From assembly GCA_000231825.2 (NCBI GenBank), contig JH720297.1, forward strand, positions 627,010 to 691,009: a DNA stretch of 64,000 nucleotides, given 5' to 3'. This DNA is from Tetrahymena elliotti 4EA. Lineage: Eukaryota; Ciliophora; Oligohymenophorea; Hymenostomatida; Tetrahymenidae. The position numbers and the translations under genes were made by a program. This document shows positions 26,420 through 36,559 of the stretch, piece after piece. The notes beneath the pieces were generated by a model. It ran no database searches. It was given only the letters and a program-made list of their open reading frames with translations, and was not told where the DNA came from. The stretch's first letter is position 1, and every line of letters begins with the position of its first letter.

Positions 26420-27079
26420 TCAGAGCAGCTTTAGCACTAACATTATTTCGACTATTTATTTTGTAAAAAAAGCTTGATATAATTTATTTAAATTTTTAAT
26501 AAACTACGATAGGTAAAGGGTTAGTTAATTTAATTTATTTAATGCAGATACACTGTTACCTACATTTATTATACCTTCATCCCCTAATTAGTTTAAACTA
26601 TTTAATTTTAGTATTAGTTAAAGAGTTTAAAATATGTTTTACGATAAATAAAGCCTTAAACATATTAGATTCCTGCAGTTTGATAATTCAATCACCAAAT
26701 TTTTAGCTCCCTCAGGTCCAATTTTATTACAACTATAAATAAATTAAAAAATAAATATCTTATAAATTCAAAATTTTAATATTAATTACTCTAAATAAAT
26801 TACTAATTATTATAAATTAAAATATTTTGAAATTTCTTTTCCTATATTTTCAGCTCCTAAAGGTCCAATAGATTTTTCCCTTTTCAAATATTTAAATAAC
26901 TAACAATTTAATATCAGAGATTTAGCATTTTACACATAATTGAACTCAATTTGAGTTATTGTAGAAATTTCCTCTTATTCCTTTTTTTTTTGCTTTAAAA
27001 AATTTACTTTATTTTTAGAATATGTAATTTGAAAATGTTTTACCATTTAATCATCTTCAGATTAATTTTATTCTATCAT
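26420..27079 (-). pseudogene. Degenerate leucine-rich-repeat gene fragment
   Basis: A minus-strand frame starts at Met 27079 with a charged N-terminus. It then enters repeats of a type common in Tetrahymena LRR proteins: SIGPLGAENIGKEIS, NKIGPEGAKNLVIELSNC, and LGDEGIINVGNSVSALNKL. A short intron between the first two repeats (donor near 26802, acceptor near 26738) keeps the frame and gives LVIYLDCNKIGPEG. Near 26465 the repeat consensus switches to another frame (NNVSAKAALILVEKLILC), and the first frame stops at TGA 26420-26422. Either an unrecognised intron or a frameshift is present. Low sequence quality of the repeats and the missing C-terminal domain suggest a decayed copy. Boundaries are approximate. 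Confidence 0.45.
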
Positions 27080-27810
27080 TTTTTTCTGCCAAAATGTTTT
27101 CAATTCAAAGGTAAAATTATCAAAAACTAAAATTTATTTATATTTGTATCAATCAAATCAATGAAAGCTTTTATTACTTAATTAAATGAGGTGAAATAAA
27201 AAATGAATTCATTTTTTATAATCTAAACTTGAGATTAATGTATAGGCTAGAATATATTAGATGAATATTATTAAATTAATATTTAATTTAATTAAAGATA
27301 TTCAACGTTTCTCAAATTAAATACCAAATATTTTAAATATCATTTTGATATTAACTAAAGTAACTTTTATCTTCAATATTTTATTTGAACAAAAAAAAAT
27401 TATATTTAAAATATATTAAATTTCCTCTGAAATAAAACAATTAAAAAATTAAAAATTAAATGATTTAAAAGCTAAGTAGACTCAAAATATGATTTACTGT
27501 TTTTAAAAAAAAAGGTTATTAATTCTTCAATTTAGTAAAAAAAATTAAATTTATGAATCTTAGAGAATTTTTTATTAAAAACTAGATTTTGTTAAAAATG
27601 AAAGCTACCACAATCTAAAATATTAGAATCAGAATTCTATAAAAAATTTATTTCCTTGTTTTAGGCTTTTAATTTATAAAAATTGAAACAAAATATTCAG
27701 TTTTTCTGTGTAATAAAATTAATAGGAAATTAAATCTGATTTTTTTAAGTAATTAATTTATTTGTTAACTTCTGATTTTTTATCAATTTCTCATTTTTTA
27801 GTTATTTTTA

Positions 27811-28395
27811 TCATTCTGTAGTTGAAATGTTTTTCACCTCACCTTAGCCTTGATAGACTAGCAGCCTAACTTGTTCAAAGTTGCTTGATTTTATTTCTTG
27901 AGATTGAGAGGTCTTGTTCTAGTTAGTACCTTTGCCACTAGAATCTTTCACTTCTCGATTGACCTTGGGAATTGCTATTGTGCGTAACTCAAGGTACCTT
28001 TTACTTATTTTTGATTTTATATCAAAAAATTCTCAACTGCATTTGTATCTTTTTTCGGGATTAATTTGGCTCTTGAGGTTATCATAGAGTTGAATATCAT
28101 AAACTCTATTCATACCCAGAACTGCACAGATTGTTGATATTTAAGGGAAATTATTGGCTCAGTAAGAATACTAAAATAGAAAGGGATTGTACTTGTTCTC
28201 TCCCTAAACCAATAGTGTATTTTTCACTTTAAGTGTATTTGGCAATCCCTACCAATCTTGAATAATTTCATTTATCCTTTCATATATGCTTCTTCTGAAT
28301 TTCTTCAAAGTCTCATGTGTGCAAACCACAGACCAAAACTTTACGTTCTATTATTATGATATGCAGCCTGCTAATAATATATCTTAAAAATACAT
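27811..28395 (-). pseudogene. Broken open frame of unknown family, two in-frame TGA codons
   Basis: From Met 28395 one minus-strand frame stays open for 585 bases except for TGA at 28159-28161 and 28033-28035, ending at TGA 27811. The three pieces are 78, 41 and 73 codons. They read as ordinary protein (KKFRRSIYERINEIIQDWQG, ICAVLGMNRVYDIQLYDNL, SKRYLELRTIAIPKVNREV). The DNA is clearly richer in G/C than the flanks on both sides. Both TGA codons fall where Trp would fit (YSY-x-ANNF, KCS-x-EFF), as if TGG had mutated to TGA. I do not recognise the family. It may be a decayed gene or a fragment of a mobile element that escaped elimination from the macronucleus. Frames this long also arise by chance under a one-stop code. 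Confidence 0.4.
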
Positions 28396-28706
28396 ATTAT
28401 AAGCTATAAATATTAAAAAACCCTTAGGTTTAATTTAAAAAATATGGAATACTAAAAATAAAAATTTTAATAAATTAAATTATTTTTTTCTTTTAAAAGA
28501 AATTTAAACCAAAAATTAAATGAAAAAATAAAATATTAAATAATTTATTGCAAGTATTTATAATTAGGAGTTTTAGCATATTTAATCTAAAATGAACAAC
28601 ATAATATTATTTTTTTGACATATTTAAGTGAATTTATGAATTTTTTTATTTACATTTTTAACTATGAAAATCTATCTTTTTAAGTTAAGTATCTAACATT
28701 TTTTTA

Positions 28707-30146
28707 TCAAGAATGATCTACTGATGAGGAAATTTTATATATTTTGATTGGTTTACCTGAATTAATTATCATTAATCTCCAGTTTGTATTATTAGAGCAA
28801 TTGAATTTGTAATTCATCAACTTTACTCCACCTCTTTCATCAGCACTTTACATTACAAAAACATTTTAAGCTATACATATTTTAATTTTTATTGTATTTT
28901 TGAGATTTTTAACATGCAGCCATTCTTATCCATGCATGTAAAATTCTCCTTGCATATCATTAGATCCTCTTACAACACAATAGTATAAATTCTATGGTAA
29001 TTCATCAATAAATTCTTCTTTGACTATTGAAAAACGAATTTTGTTGTTTGCAAAATCTCCTTCTATTTTAATTTCTAGATCATAGATTGAATTCTTTCTT
29101 AAATTATCACTAACACAAATAGTGTAAGCAGTATTAGAATCTTTCTCAAAAGATAAAAGTGTACCCTTTTCTCCAATTTTGAAGAATTCAGATGAGTCTT
29201 TGTATGGTGAAGCATTAAAATTAATAGTATTAGCAAGGAGTGTTTGTGATGGAATAGAATTTATCAATTTAAGTATTTCATTCTAGATTCTATCAAATTC
29301 GTTAGGTAAAAATATAAGCTCTTAATTTTGCTTTATTTGCATAAAAGTATTGCTCAACAAATGTAAATCTTCATCCTTTGGTTTTTCTAGAGAAAATTCT
29401 TTGATTTTATTATTTAATTCTTATCCAATTATCTTTTTGTCACTATAATCCTTTAAGTGTTACTTTAAGCTATCTAATTTAAACATTTTAGATGCCTATT
29501 AATTGATTTTAGCTATTTCTGTTTCTTTAGATAAATTCACATTCTTAGTTCTCTCTTTTATTATATTTTATACGTCTTGAAAATTCTTAGCAGATTATTG
29601 TTTAAGATTTTCTACTTTTTACTCTAAATTATTATAAGAACCTTGTTGAGATTTTTTAATAAATTTTCTTATATCTTTGCAAACAGGTTAAGTAGGCCAG
29701 TTATCCATAAGCACTCCACTTTTATCTGATTCATCAATTTCTTTAAGTTATACAGAATATTTTACATGTTCAGCATGAGAAGAAAAAATACATTATAAAC
29801 ACAATAATCTGCTTTAATACTCACAATTATGAGTGAAGCAAATACCAACTATAGGATTTTAATCATGCTCTTGGCATTTTAAGTTCAGATTAGCTAACTA
29901 AATATTATTGCTTATATTTTATTAATTACGACTAGCTAATTGCTGCTAACTTTATTATGATTACTATTGTTGTTAACTAATTTACTATTAATTTTATTGT
30001 GCTCCATTAACTTAATTTTGATTATTCTAATTTTATTATTATCCATTTACTGCATTTTATATGATATTCTAAACCTACTAAGGAACCCCTGAAAGTCCAT
30101 TCTGTTGAGGAACGGGTTATTGTGATTTGTTCTATTAGTTACTCAT
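28707..30146 (-). CDS. B-box zinc-finger protein with coiled coil
   Basis: Single-exon frame of 479 residues on the minus strand, start codon 30144-30146, TGA 28707-28709. The first 90 residues are almost entirely Gln, Asn and Ser. Residues about 91-127 form a B-box-like zinc site: C-x2-H, then C-x2-H-x-C, LC-x2-C and H-x2-H (CQEHDQNPIVGICFTHNCEY, then LLCLQCIFSSHAEH). A helical region with heptad-like spacing follows (about 155-270, LEQKVENLKQQ, INQQASKMFKLDSLKQ), giving the B-box plus coiled-coil order of TRIM-like proteins without a RING. The C-terminal ~190 residues look like a beta-rich domain (FFKIGEKGTLLSFEKDSN, YDLEIKIEGDFANNKIRF, NWRLMIINSGKPIKIYKI) that I cannot assign. Similar B-box proteins are numerous in ciliates. 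Molecular partners are unknown. Confidence 0.8.
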
Positions 30147-31198
30147 ATATTAAAATTGATAAATTATACTCTTTTTAGATAAATAGATATAATTAATAAT
30201 TATAACTTCGATATATCTTTCTAAATATTATTATTTAAATTAAAAAACATTGTACTTTCACTTAATATGTAAAATTCATGGTTAGCAATAAATCGTATTC
30301 ATCAAATTGAAACCACACAAAATTAAATAATAAAAACAAAAAAAGAAACAATCTCTCTGCAAGCATTTTAAAAAATTGATATATTTTTATCAGTAAGAAA
30401 ATTAATCGTATTTCATTATTGATATTCTGCCAATTTTAAGCGAGTAAATTATGTAAAAAATTTTTAAAATTTTTCATTTTTTTGATAATAGTAAAAAAAA
30501 AGTATATTTATTCATTTATTTAGTCCAATTTTGTATTTATAATATTTTCACATTTATTCCTCTTTGGTATTTTTAACAATAAAAATAATATCAAATGGTA
30601 ATTATATTATAAGTTTGTTGAAAATAAAGTAATAAAACTAATTCAAAAATGGCAGATTAACAATAAAAATAAAGAATATTTTAAGTTTAAAATCATTAAA
30701 ATATAAAGTTGAATTAAAATTTTATCCGTAATGAATTGATGAATATATATTTACTTGAACATATTTATATTATTTTAAGCTTATTGCAAATGTTTAAAAA
30801 TTTAAAAGCTTTCTTAATTAAATTGATAATTTAAATTTCAATAATTAAATTTTAAAGTATTTGATGAATAATTAAAAATTATTTTCTACTCTTCATTTAT
30901 TTTATAAAATAAGGGTAATAATTAGTATAAAGTAAAGTTTAAAAATATTTACCTAATTATATTTTAAAATTACTAAATAAATAATCTTTTTATTTATTTA
31001 TTTCTTTGTTTGTTTCTTTTCAATCAATAGTCTTTGAGTACTGGATATTTAAAAATTCTTTAAGTTATATTTTAATAAGTAAATTGAAGATATTCTAAGG
31101 TTTAATTAATATAGTTAGCTAGCTATTTATTTTTTATAAAGCAGATGAGGATTTCAAAAATCATTTGAAAGAATCAGATTTATCTATTATACAAAATT
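30147..31198. other. Intergenic, no gene seen
   Basis: About 1.05 kb of very AT-rich DNA between two minus-strand genes (5' flank of the B-box gene, 3' flank of the STPG gene). No coding frame, RNA gene or repeat could be supported. Confidence 0.5.
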
Positions 31199-31801
31199 TC
31201 ATCTTTTGGTATATGTTTTATGAGGAAATATAAACAAATCAGGTAAATTTAATTCTGGTAGATCTTTTACTCTTGAAAAATTAGATTAACTTCTGATGAA
31301 AGGAACTTATTTACGTGGTTTTATCATTTCAATTTTTGGGTCATATGAACCTGGTCCTACTCTATTTTTATATATATTTTTGCTGCTATCTTTTAATTAA
31401 ATAACTAAGCCATCTCCAATATCTTAGTAACCACCTGAAATATTTCCACTAGGTATGGATGGAACAGCATTAACTTTAAAAGAGGACTAAGTATTACTGT
31501 AGTTGAGTTTTTGTACTGTAGGATTTATGTTGAATTTTTCAAAGTATTCTTTTTTATTTAGGAATTAAGATTTAAAATTATAAGAACCTGGGCCTACTTT
31601 TGCCTCATTTTAATTTTTAAATTTTCTGAATCTCATTTCTCTTGGAAAAGGAACTGATTAATCTTAGCCTCCGTAGTTTGAATGAGAGTATTTCAAGATA
31701 CTTGAATATCTTTAATCATTTCCCAAATAGAATCCAGGTCCAGGATTATAGTTTTCATAGAATATAGTTCCTTAATCTTTAGGGGTTCTGGAAAATTTCA
31801 T
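31199..31801 (-). CDS. SHIPPO/STPG repeat (sperm-tail PG-rich) protein
   Basis: Intron-free 200-residue protein on the minus strand, start codon 31799-31801, TGA 31199-31201. It carries the Pro-Gly-Pro/Gly-x-Tyr repeats that define the STPG (SHIPPO) family: NPGPGFYLGND (about residue 22), AKVGPGSYNFKSQF (about 70) and NRVGPGSYDPKIEMIKPRKQ (about 147). These are preceded by PFPRE- and FIRS-type SHIPPO spacer motifs. Proteins of this family lie along axonemal doublet microtubules, some as microtubule inner proteins, in sperm tails and cilia. A ciliary role fits Tetrahymena, but localisation is inferred from the family. The gene is divergent from the CCCH-CHY gene, sharing a 615-base upstream region. 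Confidence 0.82.
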
Positions 31802-32416
31802 CAAAATATATATTATAAATAATTATCGTTTTTATTATTCAAAATAATTTGTAATATTATTATCAAACTTTCATCCTTTTATTGCAACATAAAAATTTAC
31901 AAAATCAAATTTTAAAATGGTTCATTAATTTTTTGTTTCACTTAGGTAGATTATAATTTTATTTTATTAAAGTATTTCAAAATATTTTTAAATAGATAAA
32001 TAAATATTTATATGTCGTTAGAGTAGATTTAAGAATAATTTTGTAGCATCCTATAAGGAATACTTCTACTCTAATTTTGAAGGTAACCATTTTAGTGAGA
32101 TAATTATTGATATAGATATTTTTCTTTAAGAAATGTTTATAAGAATTAATTTAATGTCTAATTAAATTCTTGCATTGTTGATCAGAATTTAATCACTATA
32201 ATAATTCTTAATCAATTTATCTTTCTTTGAGTACCTGAGTTTGGAATCTTTAACAAACAAAACACAAGAAAAAGAAAAAAGACACATATTAAATATCTCT
32301 TAAATTTGATAGTAAAGACACATTATATTTAATAAAATATAAAAATTTAACAATTACAAAAAATCTGTACAGATAAATTTAAATACACATCAAATATATA
32401 TTCAAGCTAAATTATC
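31802..32416. promoter_or_regulatory. Divergent intergenic region (STPG / CCCH-CHY)
   Basis: 615 AT-rich bases between two divergent starts, so it carries both promoters and leaders. No distinct motif can be separated from the background and no gene is seen. Confidence 0.45.
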
Positions 32417-35400
32417 ATGGAAGGCAGTATGAGCGATTAAGCTAGAGCTGAATAAGCTGATAAAAAATAGGTTGGTAAAGGTTAATAGGGTAACAAGAGT
32501 TAAAATAAGAATAATAATAGTAATAACCGCCAACAAAATAATAATTAATAAGGTTAATAATAAGGTGGAAATAAATTGTAAAAACCAAATAAGAAACCTT
32601 AAATAAAGGAAGAATAAAGCAATTCTACTTAAGATGATTAGACATAATAAAATAAAAACTCTAAGGTTGTCTATGAAAGAAGACCTGTTGAAAATAAAGA
32701 AGTAGAGCAAGCATAAGGACAACAAGGAGAAGATTCTAGTGATCCTAAGTAAAATGAAAAATAGTAATAAAAAGGTTAAAAAAGAGAAAATAAATAAAGT
32801 GTGAAAAAAGAAGTTAATGATGAAGGAGAAAATAAAGAATAAAATTAAAATTAAGCTAAAAAAGATGGTAAATCTTAGGGCGTATGCAGATTGTTTAAGG
32901 CTGGAAAGTGCTTTTATGGAGATAAATGTAAATTTAGTCATGGAAAAGTTAAGGTAGGTCTCGAAAAACTTTGTAAGCTCTTTTTAGATTAAGGAAAATG
33001 TAAATATGATAAGAAATGCCATTTTGTACACATGACAGTAGAGGAATGGGAGTAAAAGTATCGCTACAGTAAAAAGTCTGAAGCTGAAAGTAAGTAAAAT
33101 GATATAAGCAGCGATGACGATGATGTTTCTGATGAAGAGAAAGAAAAGTTTGAATATAAAAGTAAGATGCAACTTAAAAAAGAAAAAGCAGAACGTTTGG
33201 CATAAGAACATAAAGCACATAAAGAATTTGTAGCAAATAATGATAAAAACTCAAATAAGAGTAATGTCACTTTTGTAAATACTTAACCTGCATAAGTTAA
33301 AAAGGATACTAAAGTTCCTGGAGTAGAATACTTTGATCCTGAAGACTTTGATAAGGACCTTAAAATGTTATAGTAAGTTTCTGCTTCTGAAGAAGTAGAA
33401 CCAGAAAAGAAAGAAAAACCATGGTTTGACTTAGAAATGATTGAAGCTTTGAAGTAGAAAAAGGAAGTACAAAACTCTCGTAAATTTAAATAGTGGATAG
33501 ATTATTCAAGAGTAGAACAAGGTAAATTAAATGCTGAGTTGAATAATAGACTTTTATTTTCAAATGATTATGCAGGTTTTGTTAAATCTTTAAATAGTAA
33601 CTACTAAAGAGATCTTGGTTAAATTATGAGATAATATATGAGCTCCTTTAAATGGATTTAAAAAAATCATATGTTTGAAATCTTTTTCACTCCAACATGT
33701 AAAAAAGAAAATCTTCCTATTAATTTTGATATAACTGAAGGCTATTTCCGCTTACGTATTGCCTTAGATGTCAAGGGTGCTGGAGCTAACACTTAGTATT
33801 AGATACTTAACACTAGTATTCCAGAAGAAATTACTGATTAGTTGGATTACCTCTTAAATAACATTCATTAATCTTAAGGAAAAAGCATTTTTAGAACTCT
33901 TAAATACTTTGACAATAATATGGAAAAAATTTTTGTTGGAGCTCATGATCTTATTAAATTACAAAAAGATAGAGAAGAAGAGGAAGAAAGATAAAAGAAA
34001 GAAGAGGAAGAAAGATAGAAATTACTTGAATAGAAGAAGCTTGAATAGGGTGATAACTAAGAAGGAGAAGAAGAAGAAGGCGATGAAGAAGGAGATGACG
34101 ATGGAGAAGATTGTGATGGAGAAGACTATGATGAAGTTGAAGATCCCTATCAAAATCAAAATGTAATAAATCGAAATATTTTCTTTCTTTTTTTTATGGT
34201 TTACAAAGATTTTAAGTTTTTTTTTGGAGAAAATAATAACCAATATTATTTGATTTGAAAGTTTATTGTTTATGAAGTGGATTACAACTTTGAATAATTT
34301 AATTTTCTAAAATTTTAGTTAATTTAAATATTGGTACAGTAATAATGTACAAATTACTAAAAATCATCTCATACAAATTATCATTATTTTTGAAAATATT
34401 TATTTCTTTAATGGGAGAGCTAAAAATAATATTTTTTTGAAGCAGAAAATATCTAAGATAAGTATTTTGGCTATTTCAATTAGCTTTTGTCAATTGGTGA
34501 TAAAAAATTTAATTAGAATAAGCTGTGTTAAACAAATTATGAATTCAAGGATAACTCAAAAAAATTAATTAAATAAATTTATGTTACTTGAAAACACATT
34601 CGAAATTGAGAAAATTTCAGATCTATCTTAAATTTTTTCAATTTTTTCCTCAAAGTTAAAGAAAATCACCTACACATCAAAATTTATTTAAAAAAGCAAA
34701 ATAAATAGAAATAATACTCTTGAAAAACAACCATGAGAAAATTTACGTTTTTAAATTTTGCAAATAAAAAAATAATTGAAAGGAGTTTTAGTCATTAAAA
34801 ATTTCTTGATGGAAATGTTTTCTTAACCTACAACAAAATTTAATTTAAAGTTACTAAAAAAAATTATTGTAATTCAAAATTTTACTCTTTTGATAATTGT
34901 TTATCTTTCATTTTTGATTGTAATATTGAGCGAGCTACAAAGAGAATTGAGTAATATGAGATAAATTACTTTCCAAGCAACTTAAATAGGTTTACATTTC
35001 AAAAATATATTAATTAAATGGCTATTAGCCTACCGAATTAAGAAATATTAAGAGAAATTCTGGCTAATAAATTAATTAAAAGAAGTATTATGAGTTACTA
35101 GAAATTTAATTAAAACATATAACTTTACTAGTAATTATAAACTAGCTGTACCTTATTAGATATAAATAAGATTAACGCTGTCCACTCTTTAGTTTTTTAT
35201 TCCACATATTTTGTAAGAAGAGCACTGGATTGATATTTCTTTCTCACATCAATTATTATAATTAATACCACTAATCATTTTTAATAAATCAAAACATTGA
35301 AAATTTGGTTATATTTTGATGAGTAGGTTGAATCATCTTTACTTTTTTCCCTATCAAATGATTACTTTTAAGTTCAATGGCGGGTTTACAAAAATTAGTT

Positions 35401-36559
35401 AAGATGAATTTTTTTTCTAATAATAGGATGAAGAAAACAATGAAGATAGCAATGATGAAAAAGAAGAGGAAGAAGAAGAGAAGAAAGATCCAACAGCTGA
35501 TCTAGATTTAAACATGCATTGTTCCCTAAAAGACTTATAGATGAGAAGAGTAATTTTTTTTTTTTTCTACATAAATATCGTTTTGATGCTCCATTTTATG
35601 TTCTGCACTGTTTGTTTTATTTAAATAAAGTGAATGAATTTTTTTTACTGTATTGATTCTTTTTTTTAATTAAACTGAACTTACTTTTATAAATTATTTA
35701 ATAGATTGCTCATCTTAGAGTTCAAAGTTTAGTTGTCTCTGTTAAATGCAAATCATGCAAATACGATACTGAACTAACTCTTTGTAATTACTTAGAAGGT
35801 TCTGGAGAAAGTGTCCTTGTTAATAATTTAATATGCGTTTCCTGCAATAGAATAGCAGCTATTTATTGTAGTAGAGAATTCATTTGCGGCCCAGATTTAA
35901 ATTTAGCATTTCGTATTGGCAGCTTCACTTGGCATATTCTTGATATCAGATAAGTTAGCTATTAAGTTACTTGCGAAGGCTGCAATAATACTAAGGTTGT
36001 ATAAAACTATGTAACAGGAACTAATCATTCAAGTGATTGCCACGCTTGCTTTAAAAACCTCTCATTCATCTACTTTGGATTTAATATTGAAAAAAAGATA
36101 GACCATGAGTATTTAGCCAAGAAAAAATCCTCTAAAGTTAAGGAACCAACTACAGTATCCTTACGTCCTAAAAAAGTTGGTACCTTCAAATAAGGTGAGC
36201 CTCTACCAAAAAACGGAGCATGCTCTCACTATAGACACTCTTGTCGTTTCTTCCGTTTCCCTTGCTGCGGTAAAGCTTTCCCATGTGACTTATGCCATGA
36301 CTAAGCAGAAAAACATGAATAGATAAGAGCTAAAACCATGATATGTGGCTATTGCAGTAAAGAATAAAGTATTAAATAAGAGTGTAGTGGATGTTAAAAA
36401 TTATTAGTAAGAATAAACTCAAACAGTGGATATTGGGAAGGTGGTAAAGGTACTAGAAGCCAACAATCAATGAGCAGCAGAGACAGCCATAAATTCACTG
36501 GATTAAGTAAGACAATCTCTAGAAGAAAAATAAAAAAAGAAAATATGCAAAAAAAATGA
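32417..36559 (+). CDS. CCCH and CHY zinc-finger protein
   Basis: Three exons, 32417-34162, 35427-35549 and 35705-36559, all phase 0, giving 907 residues. A Gln/Asn/Lys-rich leader precedes two CCCH fingers: residues 157-174 (CRLFKAGKCFYGDKCKFSH, C-x7-C-x5-C-x3-H) and about 186-205 (CKLFLDQGKCKYDKKCHFVH, C-x8-C-x5-C-x3-H). The fingers suggest RNA binding. After a helical middle part with long KE-rich stretches and a very acidic segment comes a cysteine-rich region with CKSC, CVSC, CEGC and CHAC pairs. The CHY zinc finger follows (about 796-853: CSHYRHSCRFFRFPCCGKAF, then CDLCHD, CGYCSKEQ, CSGC). CCCH plus CHY in one chain is a known eukaryotic arrangement. The CHY part resembles the zinc module of yeast Hot13. 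The 1264-base first intron is unusually long; two separate genes is the alternative, but exon 2 continues the acidic run and has no start of its own. Confidence 0.85.
34163..35426 (+). other. Long first intron of the CCCH-CHY gene
   Basis: 1264 bases from GTAATA to TAATAATAG with no supported coding frame inside. It is the longest intron in the window, two to twenty times the others. It could harbour a regulatory element or a small RNA, but I see no recognisable one. Confidence 0.65.

Noticed and set aside
32402..33270. Minus-strand frames of 179, 78 and 68 codons
   Set aside because: They are antisense shadows of the Lys/Glu/Gln-rich coding region of the CCCH-CHY gene; hydrophobic composition follows from reading AAG/GAA/AAT backwards.
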